Source: Stenotrophomonas maltophilia
Lineage (GTDB): Bacteria > Pseudomonadota > Gammaproteobacteria > Xanthomonadales > Xanthomonadaceae
NCBI GenBank assembly: GCA_002363385.1
Contig: DEVL01000001.1
Span: 62,001 to 126,000, forward strand
Direction: 5' to 3'
DNA: 64,000 nt
Below, piece after piece: positions 9,195 through 18,522 of the stretch; position 1 is the first letter of the stretch; the number at the start of each line of letters is the position of its first letter. The translations under genes were made by a program, and so were the position numbers. Under the pieces are notes generated by a model, which did no database searches, was not told the DNA's origin, and saw only the letters and a list, made by a program, of their open reading frames with translations.

Positions 9195-10115
9195 TCAACG
9201 CTTCAACGCACCATTAGCCCGCGACCGCCACACACTGTCGCCGATGAACAGCAGCAGCCCGGTCCAGATCGCCGCGAAACCCACCGCCTTGGCCGTATCG
9301 AACGGCTCGCGGAAAAAGAACACGCCCAACAGCAACCCGATACTCGGCGCGATGTACTGCAGAATCCCCACCAGCGACAACGGAATCCGCTTCACCCCGT
9401 ACGCAAACCCGATCAACGGCAACGCCGTCACCGCACCACCGAAGATCAACAGCGCATCGTTGCGCCAGCCCCAACCACTGAAGAACCCCCCGCCGTGCCC
9501 GTTCTCGCTCCACAGCGCAAACCCGATCGCCGGCAGGAACAGATACAGACTCTCCATCCCTAGCCCCGCCACCGGGTCCACCGAAATCATCTTGCGCAGC
9601 AGCCCGTACAGCCCGAACGAACAGGCCAGCCCCAGCGCGATCCACGGTGGCGTTCCGGCATCGAAGGTCAGCCATGCCACACCCAGGGCCGCGCAGCCCA
9701 CGGCGAGCCACTGCAGGCGGCGCAGGCGCTCTTTGAGCACCACCACGCCGAGTACCACGCTCACCAGCGGATTGATGAAGTAGCCCAGGCTGGTCTCGAT
9801 CACATGCCCGGCGTTGATCGCCCAGATGTACAGGCCCCAGTTGAACGCAATCGCCACGCTGCTCAGCGCCAGCGTCGGCAGCGCGCGGGGCTGGGCCGCG
9901 ATCGCCTTCCACCAGCCCAGGCCGTTGCTCAGCAGCAGCCAGGCCACCACCAGCACGGTGCTCCAGATGATGCGGTGCGCGATGATCTGCTGCGACGGCA
10001 CGGCCTTGAGCAGGTGCCAGTAGACCGGCACCAGGCCCCACAGGGTGAAGGTGAAGGCAGTGATCGCCAGGCCGCGGCGCTGCTCCTGCAGGCTGTGTTG
10101 TGCAGGCAGGCTCAC
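9195..10115 (-). CDS. rarD: RarD-type EamA permease
   Basis: 306 residues with about ten TM helices, made of two EamA repeats. RarD of E. coli is linked to chloramphenicol sensitivity, but its natural substrate is unsettled. Recognisable features are the N-terminal GLAITAFTFTLWGLVPVYW helix and the ETSLGYFINPL segment characteristic of RarD. The start is GTG at 10115, sharing GTGA with the stop of the upstream transporter gene, so the two are translationally coupled. It ends directly at the repeat-rich spacer. No regulator is adjacent. Confidence 0.9.
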   Translation of the reverse strand: MSLPAQHSLQEQRRGLAITAFTFTLWGLVPVYWHLLKAVPSQQIIAHRIIWSTVLVVAWLLLSNGLGWWKAIAAQPRALPTLALSSVAIAFNWGLYIWAINAGHVIETSLGYFINPLVSVVLGVVVLKERLRRLQWLAVGCAALGVAWLTFDAGTPPWIALGLACSFGLYGLLRKMISVDPVAGLGMESLYLFLPAIGFALWSENGHGGGFFSGWGWRNDALLIFGGAVTALPLIGFAYGVKRIPLSLVGILQYIAPSIGLLLGVFFFREPFDTAKAVGFAAIWTGLLLFIGDSVWRSRANGALKR

Positions 10116-11014
10116 TTCGTGCGCGTCCGGGCCAGGGTCAGCACCACCACGCCGGCCAGGATCACCGCCATCGCCAGCAGGTCACGCCCACCGAAATGCT
10201 CGTTGCCGATGATCACGCCCAGGATCACCGCGATCACCGGATTGACGTAGGCGTAGCTGGCCACCAGCGCCGGGCGCACGTTGTGCAGCAGCCACACGTA
10301 CGCGGTGAAGGCGACGATCGAGCCGAACATGCACAGGTAGGCCACCGCCAGCAGTCCATTCATGCTGGGCCAGGTGGTCGGCCGTTCGCCGCTGAGCAGG
10401 CCGAGCACGATCAGCATCGCGCCGCCGCACAGCATCTGTCCGGCAGCGGTCATGAACGGGCTGGGCAAATCCAGTCCGCGCGCCCAGATCGAGCCGAACG
10501 CCCAGCCGATCGGAGCGATCAGCAGCAGGATCAGGCCCTGCGGCGAGGCGGTCAGGCTGCTGCCGGCGTTGAGCCAGACCACGCCGAGGAAGCCGATCGC
10601 GATGCCCAGCCACTCACCGCGGCTGGCGTTCTGCCCGCGCATCGCGCTGAACAGGGCCATCCACAGCGGCACCGAGGCCACCGCGGTGGCCGCCAACCCC
10701 GAAGACACTGTGCGCTCGGCCAGCACCACCATGCCATTGCCCAGCACCAGCATGGTCAGGCCCATGATCGCCAGGTTGCGCCACTGGCGTCTGGTGGGGG
10801 CAGGCGAGCCGCGCCAGCGCAGCACGGCGTACATCAGCGAGCCGGCGATGATGAAGCGGCCCCCGGAGACCATCGTCAGCGGCAGTGCGCCACCCTCCAG
10901 CGCCAGCCGGATCCCGAGATAGGTGGACCCCCAGACCACGTACACCAGCAGCAGCGCCAGGATGACCATGCCGCTGCGGGGAGCGACCGACGGGGATTCG
11001 GGTAGGACGGCCAT
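10112..11014 (-). CDS. YedA-like EamA drug/metabolite exporter
   Basis: 300 residues, ten predicted TM helices and two EamA domains. The first helix carries the family sequence VVWGSTYLGIRLALEG. Relatives export amino acids or other metabolites; the substrate here is unknown. It is the first gene of a two-gene operon with rarD, overlapping it by four bases. The 5' end faces the KgtP-like permease gene across a 177-bp divergent promoter region (11015-11191). Nothing in the sequence is unusual. Confidence 0.88.
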   Translation of the reverse strand: MAVLPESPSVAPRSGMVILALLLVYVVWGSTYLGIRLALEGGALPLTMVSGGRFIIAGSLMYAVLRWRGSPAPTRRQWRNLAIMGLTMLVLGNGMVVLAERTVSSGLAATAVASVPLWMALFSAMRGQNASRGEWLGIAIGFLGVVWLNAGSSLTASPQGLILLLIAPIGWAFGSIWARGLDLPSPFMTAAGQMLCGGAMLIVLGLLSGERPTTWPSMNGLLAVAYLCMFGSIVAFTAYVWLLHNVRPALVASYAYVNPVIAVILGVIIGNEHFGGRDLLAMAVILAGVVVLTLARTRTK

Positions 11015-11191
11015 GGGCCACCACGGTGCGGGGGAACACGAATTCTAGGCCGTTGCCGATGGCGCGGCACGCGTCGAGGTGGCACGCTGTTTTCATCGGG
11101 CCGCATCGTGATCCGTGACACGCACCGGTTTTTGACGTGCGGTAAGGTAACAAGAGCAATCAACGCTTCCCCGCCAGGACCCCTACCCTGT

Positions 11192-12526
11192 ATGAGTACA
11201 TCCGTCCCCGCCACCGCGGCACCTTCCGACCGGGCCGCCCTGCGGCGTTCCATCTCCAATACCCTGAAAGGCTCCGCCGGCAATCTGGTCGAGTGGTATG
11301 ACGTCTACGTCTACTCGGTCTTCGCGGTCTACTTCGAATCCCAGTTCTTCTCGGCCGCCGACAAGAACTCCACCATGTACGTGTGGGCGATCTTCGCTGC
11401 CACCTTCCTGATGCGTCCGATCGGTGCCTGGTACTTCGGCCGCTTCGCCGACCGCTACGGCCGCCGGCTGGCCCTGACGGTCTCGGTCACGATGATGGCC
11501 GCCTGTTCGTTCATGATCGCGATCACCCCCACCGCGTCGCAGATCGGCATCTGGGCGGCGGTGATCCTGTTGTTCGCGCGCCTGCTGCAGGGCTTTGCCA
11601 CCGGTGGTGAGTACGGCACCAGCGCCACGTACATGTCCGAGGCCGCCATTCCCGGGCGTCGCGGCTTCCTGTCCTCGTTCCATTACGTCACCCTCGTCGG
11701 TGGCCATGTGCTCGCGCAGTTGACCCTGCTGTGCATGCTGACCTTCTGGGACAAGCCGGAGATTTCCGCGTGGGGCTGGCGCGTGGCGTTCGGCATCGGC
11801 GGCATCGGTGCGATCGTCGTGTTCTGGCTGCGCCGGACCATGGACGAATCCCTGCAGTCCGATTCCATCGAAGCGGCACGCGATGGCCGTGCCAAGGCCT
11901 CCGGCTCGATGCGTGAGCTGTTCGTCAACCAGTGGCGTCCGCTGCTGCTGTGCTTCCTGATCACCGCCGGCGGCACCGTCGCGTTCTACACCTACTCGGT
12001 CAATGGGCCGAAGATGATCCAGAGTGCGTTCGCGGGCAATGACGTCATGACCGGCACGCTCATCAACCTCGGCGTGCTGACCTTCCTGATGGTGCTGCAG
12101 CCGATCGGCGGCTGGCTGTCGGACATGGTCGGGCGCAAGAGCCTGCTGGTGTTCTTCGGCGTCGGCGGTGTGCTGTACAGCTGGTACCTGATCACCGAGC
12201 TGCCCAACCAGCACGATCCGTTCATGGCCTTCCTGGTGCTGGGCATCGGCTTCGTGATCCTGACCGGCTACACCTCGATCAACGCCGTCGTCAAAGCCGA
12301 GTTGTTCCCGACCCATGTTCGCGCGCTGGGCGTGGGCTTCGGCTATGCGATGGCCAACTCGCTGTTCGGCGGTACTGCACCGCTGCTGTACCAGGGCGCG
12401 CTGAAGACCGGCCAGGTGAACCTGTTCGCGGTGTATGTCACCGCGATCATCGCGGTGTCGTTGGTGGTCTACATGTTCTTCCTGACCAACAAGGGCCCGA
12501 ACTGGCTCGATGGCACGCGCAAGTAA
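11192..12526 (+). CDS. MFS permease of the alpha-ketoglutarate (KgtP) type
   Basis: 444 residues with twelve TM helices, in the metabolite:H+ symporter branch of the MFS. The N-terminus has the family hallmark GNLVEWYDVYVY. The loop-2 motif is GRFADRYGRR, and TM5 has FATGGEYGTSATYMSE, both typical of KgtP/ProP/ShiA permeases. The start at 11192 follows the sequence ACCCTGT with no clear Shine-Dalgarno; a longer in-frame start at 11108 lacks similarity to the family's N-terminus. It most resembles alpha-ketoglutarate permease, although proline/betaine or other dicarboxylate transport cannot be excluded. It is followed by a terminator at 12624-12650 facing the convergent peptidase gene. Confidence 0.85.
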   Translation: MSTSVPATAAPSDRAALRRSISNTLKGSAGNLVEWYDVYVYSVFAVYFESQFFSAADKNSTMYVWAIFAATFLMRPIGAWYFGRFADRYGRRLALTVSVTMMAACSFMIAITPTASQIGIWAAVILLFARLLQGFATGGEYGTSATYMSEAAIPGRRGFLSSFHYVTLVGGHVLAQLTLLCMLTFWDKPEISAWGWRVAFGIGGIGAIVVFWLRRTMDESLQSDSIEAARDGRAKASGSMRELFVNQWRPLLLCFLITAGGTVAFYTYSVNGPKMIQSAFAGNDVMTGTLINLGVLTFLMVLQPIGGWLSDMVGRKSLLVFFGVGGVLYSWYLITELPNQHDPFMAFLVLGIGFVILTGYTSINAVVKAELFPTHVRALGVGFGYAMANSLFGGTAPLLYQGALKTGQVNLFAVYVTAIIAVSLVVYMFFLTNKGPNWLDGTRK

Positions 12527-12623
12527 GGGCCGCGTCATCGCATACGCGCTGACGGCCCACGCTTTGCTGCGCAAACCGCGGGCCCCTTCTTACCAGCACC
12601 CAGACCCCCGCCGCTACGCGGCC

Positions 12624-12650
12624 GCCCCCTGACTCAGGGGGCTTTGGTTC
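12624..12650 (+). terminator. Probable terminator of the MFS permease gene
   Basis: GCCCCCTGA/TCAGGGGGC forms a perfect 9-bp stem around a single C and is followed by the moderately T-rich TTTGGTTCT. The tight loop and short T-run make it a moderate call. Confidence 0.6.
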
Positions 12651-12688
12651 TGCTGGCGGATGCGGCAATCCCGCAATCCACCCCTGCA

Positions 12689-14341
12689 TCAGCGGCGCGC
12701 GGACTCGCTCTTCTCGCGCTCGGCGCGGAACTCCGAGCCTTCTTCCCACTGCGGCCAGCGACGGCTGTTGGCCAGCTCCGCGCCCAGGTCGTAGACCAGC
12801 AGGGTATCGGCGGCGTGGCCGCTCGGGTCCCAGCTCGGGGTCCAGGCATCGCAGGCCTGGTGGTAGCAGGCGGCGAAATACGCATCGCGCAGTTCACGGC
12901 CCTTCTCGACCCCACCCTCGCGCATGTCCAGCCCCGGCCCGATGGTGATCGCCGGCACGCCGAGACGGGCGAAGGCGAAGTGGTCGGCGCGGTAGAAGAA
13001 GCCCGCCTCCAGATTCGGATCCGGCGAGTAGGTGCGGCCGCGTGCCTTGGCCACGCGCTCCAGGTCGCCTTCCAGCGAGACCCGGCCCTTGCCCCACGAG
13101 GCGATATCACGGGTCGGGCCGTCCGGGCTGAACATCTCGATGTTCAACACCGCAGCGGTCTTGTCCAACGGGGCGAGCGGGTGCGCGGCGTAATAGCTGG
13201 CGCCGAGCAGGCCCTTTTCTTCGGCGGTCAGCGCCACGAAGTACAGCGTGCGCTGCGGCTGCGGGCCGGCGGCGAAGACGCGGCCCAGCTCCAGCACGGT
13301 AGCCACGCCGGTGGCGTTGTCGATCGCACCGCGACGGATGCGGTCGCCCTTGGCATCGGGCTGGCCGATACCGAAGGCATCCCAATGCGCGGAGAAGATC
13401 ACCGCTTCATCGGCGTGCGCGCCGCCCGGCAGCTTGGCCACCACGTTGCGGGTGATCACCTGCTCACGCTTGAGCTTGAAGTCCACCGAGAGCTGCGCAT
13501 CGCCCAGGGCCACCGGCTTGAAGGCCGGGGTCATCGCGCGGCGCTTCTCGGCCTCGAAATCCAGGCCCGCGTCGCGGAACAGCTGCTCGGCCAGGCTGCG
13601 CTGCATCCAGCCACGCACCGGCACGTGCTGGGCCAGGGCCTGCTCGCGGGTACGTTCGATATCAAACAGCGGCGAGGTACCCGAGCTCTTCACCGTGGCC
13701 CAGCCATACGCGGCCGGGGCGGTCTCGTGCACGATCAGCACGCCCTGCGCACCGCGGCGCGCGGCTTCTTCGAATTTGTAGGTCCAGCGGCCGTAGTAGG
13801 TCACCGCCTTGCCATCGAACGCGCCCGGCTGGTCGGCCTCGAAATCGGCATCGTTGATCAGCACCACGGCGATCTTGCCGTGCAGGTCGACGTCCTTGTA
13901 ATCGTTCCAGTGGCGTTCGGGAGCATCAATGCCGTAGCCCACGAACACCAGCGGGGCGTTCTTGATCGCCACCGCCTCCTGCGGACGCAGGCTCTGCAGG
14001 GTCACGTCCTCGCCATTGGCCAGCGCGCGTTGCTTGCCCTTCTGGCGCAGCTGCGCACGCACCGGGCCATCAACCTGTGCGCGCACCATCGGCACCGGCT
14101 GCACCCAGCCGCCATCAACGCCGCCAGGCTGCAGGCCGTACTTCTTGAACTCTTCGATCAGGTACTGGACCGTGCGCTCTTCGCCGGGCGTGGCCGGGGC
14201 GCGGCCTTCGAACTCGTCCGAGGCGAGGATGCGCACATGCCGCGACAGGGCCTGCGGGTCGATGCCGCCACCGGGCAGGTCATTGGCGGCGTGGGCCAGG
14301 CCGCCCACGAACAGGCAGGACGACAGCAGCAGCATGCGCAT
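12689..14341 (-). CDS. Exported M28-family zinc metallopeptidase
   Basis: 550 residues. A Sec signal peptide at 1-17 (ending GLAHA) points to the periplasm or exterior. A PA-type inserted domain (about 115-290) precedes the M28 catalytic domain. Metal-binding candidates are His and Asp in SAHWDAFG, Asp in GAIDNATG, Glu-Glu in TAEEKGLLG, the NIEMFSPDG segment and His in RADHFAF. M28 enzymes of this build act as aminopeptidases or glutamate-carboxypeptidase-like enzymes. The ATG at 14341 was chosen since it opens the signal peptide; the frame extends to 14413. It is convergent with the MFS permease and downstream of the MBL hydrolase, 71 bp away in the same direction. Confidence 0.9.
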   Translation of the reverse strand: MRMLLLSSCLFVGGLAHAANDLPGGGIDPQALSRHVRILASDEFEGRAPATPGEERTVQYLIEEFKKYGLQPGGVDGGWVQPVPMVRAQVDGPVRAQLRQKGKQRALANGEDVTLQSLRPQEAVAIKNAPLVFVGYGIDAPERHWNDYKDVDLHGKIAVVLINDADFEADQPGAFDGKAVTYYGRWTYKFEEAARRGAQGVLIVHETAPAAYGWATVKSSGTSPLFDIERTREQALAQHVPVRGWMQRSLAEQLFRDAGLDFEAEKRRAMTPAFKPVALGDAQLSVDFKLKREQVITRNVVAKLPGGAHADEAVIFSAHWDAFGIGQPDAKGDRIRRGAIDNATGVATVLELGRVFAAGPQPQRTLYFVALTAEEKGLLGASYYAAHPLAPLDKTAAVLNIEMFSPDGPTRDIASWGKGRVSLEGDLERVAKARGRTYSPDPNLEAGFFYRADHFAFARLGVPAITIGPGLDMREGGVEKGRELRDAYFAACYHQACDAWTPSWDPSGHAADTLLVYDLGAELANSRRWPQWEEGSEFRAEREKSESARR

Positions 14342-14412
14342 CGGATTCACGGCAGACACCAGGACAGAAAACGGGACACCGGAGTGTAACGTGACACCCT
14401 CGTGACCGTGCA

Positions 14413-15345
14413 CTAGCGGCGGTCGCGATCCAGCCAGCAGGCCAAGCCCTGAGCGTTGAGCTCGATGTCCATCGCCAGCACCCGGGTCACCGCTTCGTCG
14501 TCCAACGGGCAGCCGTGGGCCTGCGCGCGCTCAAGGTAGAGCGCGGTCAGCGCTGCGACCAGACAGCGATGCCGATCCGGCCGACCATCGCATTGGCGAC
14601 CGATCTCGACCATCGCATCGATCTGCTCGACGAGATCGTCAGCCAGCTTCCGCGGCGGTGCCACGCGCCCGTAGTGGGTCAGGTACATGGCCTGTGGATC
14701 GTAGGCCAGCATCTTCGCGATCGACTGCTTCAGCGGCTCGGGATCGAACTGCACCGGCGAGGAGGTCGGCACGATGAAGGCCCCCTGCGCGCTGTCCAGC
14801 TCGCGGTACGACAGCCCGAAGGTGTCGCCGGTGAACCAGCTGCGGCTGCGTGCATCCCACACACACAGGTGGTGCCGCGCGTGCCCGGGCGTATCCACGC
14901 ACAGCAGCGGGCGGCCGGCCAGATCCACGGTGTGCCCATCCTCGGCGATCACGACCCGGTCGGCGGCGACCGGCAGGATTGGCCCATAGCTGCGCGCGAT
15001 TTCCGCTTCGCCATAGACCTCGGTGGCACCGGCGATCAGCCGGGTCGGATCAACCATGTGCGGCGCGCCGCGCGGATGCACGACCAGGGTGGCGTTGGGC
15101 AACTGCTGCATCAGCAGGCCGGCACCGCCGGCATGATCCAGGTGCACGTGGGTGAGGATCAGCCAGTCGACCTGTTCCGGCGTGCAGCCGGCGCGCGTCA
15201 ACGCGGCGAGCATCGCCGGCACGGCCAGACCGGTACCGCAATCGATGAAGGCCGCCCGGCCGTTCTCGACGATCAGGTAGGCGGCATCGAAGTCATCGCG
15301 CTGGAACGCGGTGTCGATCGTATGAATGCTGGGGTCGACGTGCAT
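14413..15345 (-). CDS. Metallo-beta-lactamase-fold hydrolase
   Basis: 310 residues. The zinc motif THVHLDHAGG (HxHxDH) is intact, followed by further His residues in DTPGHARHHL, Asp in FTGDTFG and His in LTHYGR. This is the standard MBL fold (lactonase/glyoxalase II-like), with a C-terminal helical extension of about 80 residues. The ATG at 15345 has a strong GGGAGG 5 nt upstream, which decides it over the in-frame codon at 15375. There is no signal peptide, so it is likely cytoplasmic. The specific substrate is unknown. Confidence 0.88.
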   Translation of the reverse strand: MHVDPSIHTIDTAFQRDDFDAAYLIVENGRAAFIDCGTGLAVPAMLAALTRAGCTPEQVDWLILTHVHLDHAGGAGLLMQQLPNATLVVHPRGAPHMVDPTRLIAGATEVYGEAEIARSYGPILPVAADRVVIAEDGHTVDLAGRPLLCVDTPGHARHHLCVWDARSRSWFTGDTFGLSYRELDSAQGAFIVPTSSPVQFDPEPLKQSIAKMLAYDPQAMYLTHYGRVAPPRKLADDLVEQIDAMVEIGRQCDGRPDRHRCLVAALTALYLERAQAHGCPLDDEAVTRVLAMDIELNAQGLACWLDRDRR

Positions 15346-15385
15346 CACCACCTCCCTGGCGCGAAACGCCCCCATCTTACGTCGA

Positions 15386-15715
15386 TCAGTGCAGCGGCTT
15401 CGATGCGGCTTTGGTCGCAGTCGCGCTCAGCAGTGGCCCACGCAGCAGCACCGCGGCCACCATCACCGCCAGGAACGCACCGTACGCGTACAGCACCGCG
15501 AGCACTTGTCGCCAGATGGGTCCGGCATCGTTCTGGACCACGCCGATGTGATGGCCCCACAGCATCGCCAGGATGCTCAGCACGAAGGCCAGCACCAGCG
15601 CGGCACCGTCGAACAGGCGGCGCGCGGTGCCACGCGGCTGGCGGGGAAACAGCCAGTACAGCGTGCCCAGCAGCACGAACCAGGGCAGGAACAACAACAA
15701 CGACAACCAGGCCAT
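15386..15715 (-). CDS. Small three-TM membrane protein of unknown function
   Basis: 109 residues. Hydrophobic segments are at about 3-24, 38-58 and 69-92, separated by basic loops (RQPRGTARR) that suggest an inner-membrane protein. I do not recognise a named family; codon use matches the neighbours, which supports it as a real gene. It lies in the same direction between trpS and the MBL hydrolase gene, with 80 bp to trpS. Confidence 0.65.
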   Translation of the reverse strand: MAWLSLLLFLPWFVLLGTLYWLFPRQPRGTARRLFDGAALVLAFVLSILAMLWGHHIGVVQNDAGPIWRQVLAVLYAYGAFLAVMVAAVLLRGPLLSATATKAASKPLH

Positions 15716-15796
15716 CGCAGTCTCCCGTGCAGGAACACGCCCCTGCGGCGTGCAGGGGCATCATGCCATAGCCCGGTCGTCGGCCAGCGGCGGGGG

Positions 15797-17086
15797 TTAC
15801 TCGCGCAGTGCCTGCAATGCGGCGAGCACGACATCCACCTCGGCCTCGAGCTTGAACAATTCGCTCTGCAGTCCGTCGCCATGCTCGGTCTGCTTGAGCA
15901 CGCCAATCAGCTGGCCGGCATCACGCGGCGAATCGAAGCCCTCGCTCTGGATCAACAGCGTGCCGTCGCTGGCCTGCAGCTTGAAGTAGAAGCGGCCATC
16001 CTGTTCACGGTACTGCTTGAACAGCGGCGGTGCAGCGCGTGCGGCCCCGCTTTCTTCACTGGGCACGTCACCGGCGGTGGACAGATCGCGCAGGCCCACC
16101 GCGTGACGCAGCTGCTTGAGCAACGGCACGGCCAACTGTTCGCGCAGCTGCTGGCCACGACGACGCAGCAGCGCCTCGATTTTTTCCGGCTCGGCCATCA
16201 ACGCGTCATAGCGCTCGCGCAGCGGGGTGATCTCGCTGTCGATGCGCTCGAACAGCTGCTGTTTGGCATCGCCCCAGCTGATGCCGTCGGCGAAGGCCTG
16301 CGCGAAGGCCGCGGTCTGCTCCGGCGTGGCAAACGCCTGGTACATCTGGAACAGGGCCGAACCCTCGGTGCTCTTGGGCTCGTCCGGTGCACGCGAATCG
16401 GTCAGGATCGAGAACACCAGCTTCTTCAGCTCCGCGCGCGGGGCGAACAGCGGAATGGTGTTGTGGTAGCTCTTGCTCATCTTGCGGCCATCCAGCCCGG
16501 CCAGCGTGGCGACCTGCTCATCGATCACCACCTCCGGCAGCGGGAAGAACGCCTGGCCGTAGACGTGGTTGAAGCGCTGCGCGAAATCGCGCGCCATTTC
16601 GATGTGCTGGATCTGGTCGCGACCGACCGGCACGCGGTTGGCCTTGAAGATCAGGATGTCAGCCGCCATCAGCACCGGGTACATGAACAATCCCGCGCTG
16701 ACCCCGGCGTCGTCATCCAACTGCTCCTCGCGGTTCTTGTCCACGGCGGCCTTGTAGGCGTGCGCGCGGTTGAGGATGCCCTTGCTGGCGATCACGGTCA
16801 GGAACCACATCAGCTCGGTGGTTTCCGGGATGTCGCTCTGCCGGTAGAACCACACCTTGTCCGGGTCCAGCCCACAGGCCAGCCAGCTTGCCGCGATCTC
16901 CAGCGTGGAGCGCTGGGTGCGCTCAGGCTCCTGCGCCTTGATCAGGCTGTGCAGGTCGGCCAGGAAGAAGAAGCTCTCGATGTCCGAGGCCTGGCTGGCG
17001 GCGATCGCCGGGCGGATGGCGCCGACGTAGTTGCCCAGATGGGGCGTGCCGGAGGGGGTGATGCCAGTAAGAACGCGGGTCGTCAT
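15797..17086 (-). CDS. trpS: Tryptophanyl-tRNA synthetase with a C-terminal DUF1508-like extension
   Basis: 429 residues, about 95 longer than E. coli TrpS (334). It charges tRNA-Trp. The class I HIGH-type motif appears as TPSGTPHLGN near the N-terminus and KMSKS is present near residue 200; the core ends near 335. The tail, after a polar linker, contains GRFYFKLQASDGTLLIQSEG, which resembles the DUF1508/YegP fold (a beta-hairpin repeat unit). The ATG at 17086 starts the catalytic domain directly; the frame remains open far upstream without support. I recall that xanthomonad TrpS proteins are long, so the extension is probably lineage-wide rather than an accident. Confidence 0.95.
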   Translation of the reverse strand: MTTRVLTGITPSGTPHLGNYVGAIRPAIAASQASDIESFFFLADLHSLIKAQEPERTQRSTLEIAASWLACGLDPDKVWFYRQSDIPETTELMWFLTVIASKGILNRAHAYKAAVDKNREEQLDDDAGVSAGLFMYPVLMAADILIFKANRVPVGRDQIQHIEMARDFAQRFNHVYGQAFFPLPEVVIDEQVATLAGLDGRKMSKSYHNTIPLFAPRAELKKLVFSILTDSRAPDEPKSTEGSALFQMYQAFATPEQTAAFAQAFADGISWGDAKQQLFERIDSEITPLRERYDALMAEPEKIEALLRRRGQQLREQLAVPLLKQLRHAVGLRDLSTAGDVPSEESGAARAAPPLFKQYREQDGRFYFKLQASDGTLLIQSEGFDSPRDAGQLIGVLKQTEHGDGLQSELFKLEAEVDVVLAALQALRE

Positions 17087-17194
17087 GGGGGAATCAGTGC
17101 TGACAAATGAACCGCCCCAGTTTACCTGCCCACGCTCAACCCCGTTTGCCTGGGCCGTGCGTTTGATACTGCACCTGCCCTGCGGAGCCCTGCC

Positions 17195-17998
17195 ATGAAG
17201 CGTCTGATCCTGCCCCTGCTGGCCGTGCTGGCCCTGTGCGGCTTCAAACCCGGGCTCCCCCTGCGCTACGACACCGGTCCGGTCCACCTGACGGTGATCG
17301 ACCGCGACAGCGGCAAGGCCCTGACCCAGTATCGCCAGGGCCCACAGCGCTGGGTGGCTGGGCAACAGGGGCACCGTTACAGCGTGCGCCTGCGCAACGG
17401 CAGCGCCGAGCGCGTGCTGGTGGTGCTCTCGGTGGATGGGCTCAATGCCATCAGCGGTGAAGTGGCCGCACCCGGCCAGACCGGCTACGTCCTCAACCCT
17501 TGGCAGACCACGGACATCCATGGCTGGCGCAAGTCGTCGGAGGAGGTCGCCCAGTTCGTGTTCACCGATCCGGAGCGCAGTTACGCCGGCCGCACCGGGC
17601 GCCCGGACAACATCGGCGTGATCGGTGTGGCGGTCTTCCATGAGGCCGGGCGGGTGTCCATGGCAGTCGCCCCGGCGGGAGCGGGATCGGCCGATGCCAA
17701 GGCACGCCCACAGTCACGCTCGTCCTCACTGGAAAGCGTGCGTGTCACCGGCTCCTCCGCACCGGCACCCCAGCTCGGCACCGGTCATGGCGAGCGTGAG
17801 GCATCGCGCGTGCGCAACACCGCTTTTGAGCGCGACACCCCCTACCCGGCGCAGCAGGTGCAGGTCCGCTACGACAGCGAGCGCAGTCTGATCGCGCGCG
17901 GCATCATTCCGCGGCAGCCGGCGCCCGCCCGGAATGAACCGCAGGCGTTCCCCAACCGCTACGTGCCCGATCCGCCGCCGCTGCGTGGCGAGCGTTGA
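17195..17998 (+). CDS. Secreted protein of unknown function
   Basis: 267 residues. The N-terminus is a signal peptide (about 1-19, ending in LCGFKP). A compact domain (about 25-150) contains YSVRLRNGSAERVLVVLSVD and a WQTTDIHGWRKSSEEVAQF segment, reminiscent of conserved hypothetical proteins of xanthomonads. The C-terminal third is disordered, Arg/Ser/Pro-rich. The ATG at 17195 follows GGAG. It stands alone, divergent from trpS (108 bp). Function unknown. Confidence 0.75.
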   Translation: MKRLILPLLAVLALCGFKPGLPLRYDTGPVHLTVIDRDSGKALTQYRQGPQRWVAGQQGHRYSVRLRNGSAERVLVVLSVDGLNAISGEVAAPGQTGYVLNPWQTTDIHGWRKSSEEVAQFVFTDPERSYAGRTGRPDNIGVIGVAVFHEAGRVSMAVAPAGAGSADAKARPQSRSSSLESVRVTGSSAPAPQLGTGHGEREASRVRNTAFERDTPYPAQQVQVRYDSERSLIARGIIPRQPAPARNEPQAFPNRYVPDPPPLRGER

Positions 17999-18025
17999 GC
18001 GCCGCCTATACCGGGCAGGACACAA

Positions 18026-18054
18026 GAAAAAACGGGCCGCTATCGCGGCCCGTT
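18026..18054 (-). terminator. Terminator of the CsbD gene
   Basis: A perfect 10-bp stem AACGGGCCGC/GCGGCCCGTT with a 4-nt loop. Read on the minus strand, it is followed by a run of T residues. It lies about 45 bp after the csbD stop and could also stop transcripts of the convergent secreted-protein gene. Confidence 0.88.
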
Positions 18055-18099
18055 CCGGTTTCAACCCCCGACGGCTGATCCGTCGTACTGGATCACCAC

Positions 18100-18321
18100 T
18101 CAGTGGTAATCCGGATAATCCTTGCGCATGGCTGCTTCGAAGTCGCGGACCTCGGTTTCAGCACGGTCACGCGCCCAGCCATAGCGTTCCTGCAGGCGCC
18201 CTGCCAGATATTCGGCATTGCCTTCGGCCACCTTGAAATCGTCGTCGGTCAGGTCGCCCCACTTGGCCTGCGCCTTGCCCTTGAGCTGCGTCCACTTGCC
18301 GGAAATGATGTCTTTGTTCAT
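18100..18321 (-). CDS. CsbD-family stress protein
   Basis: 73 residues, a typical CsbD/YjbJ size. The signature is intact: [18 protein letters not shown] at the start, WGDLTDDD and [11 protein letters not shown] later. These small, charged cytoplasmic proteins are abundant under general stress in many bacteria, but their molecular role is unknown. The ATG at 18321 has AAGGA upstream; the longer in-frame start at 18381 was rejected. It has its own terminator and neighbours another small stress-type gene (entericidin). Confidence 0.93.
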   Translation of the reverse strand: MNKDIISGKWTQLKGKAQAKWGDLTDDDFKVAEGNAEYLAGRLQERYGWARDRAETEVRDFEAAMRKDYPDYH

Positions 18322-18474
18322 GGGTTCGCATCCTTGATTGCAACGGCCATCTCGCCGTGGGATCAGAATGCGACAGTGCACGTTGGCATGCGGTCAAGCG
18401 GCGATGAAACACACGCTCACGAGCTTGAATGGATTCACTACGACCTCGTCCACCCTGCGATCGCGCGAACATGA

Positions 18475-18500
18475 AAAAGGCCGGGAAATCCCGGCCTTTT
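18475..18500 (-). terminator. Terminator of the entericidin gene (bidirectional)
   Basis: AAAAGGCCGGGA/TCCCGGCCTTTT forms a 12-bp inverted repeat with the centre AA. The A/T ends provide a T-run in either direction. It lies about 22 bp past the entericidin stop. Confidence 0.9.
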
Positions 18501-18522
18501 CCGTTGACTGCTGATCCGCGGA

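Noticed and set aside
8815..9783. 322-codon frame across the repeat region into rarD
   Set aside because: It reads through inverted repeats and antisense rarD; no domain or ribosome-binding site.
15326..17110. 594-codon plus-strand frame opposite trpS
   Set aside because: Antisense shadow with low-complexity translation.
17087..17641. N-terminal extension of TrpS
   Set aside because: The open frame continues but overlaps the divergent secreted-protein gene and adds unrelated sequence before the catalytic domain.
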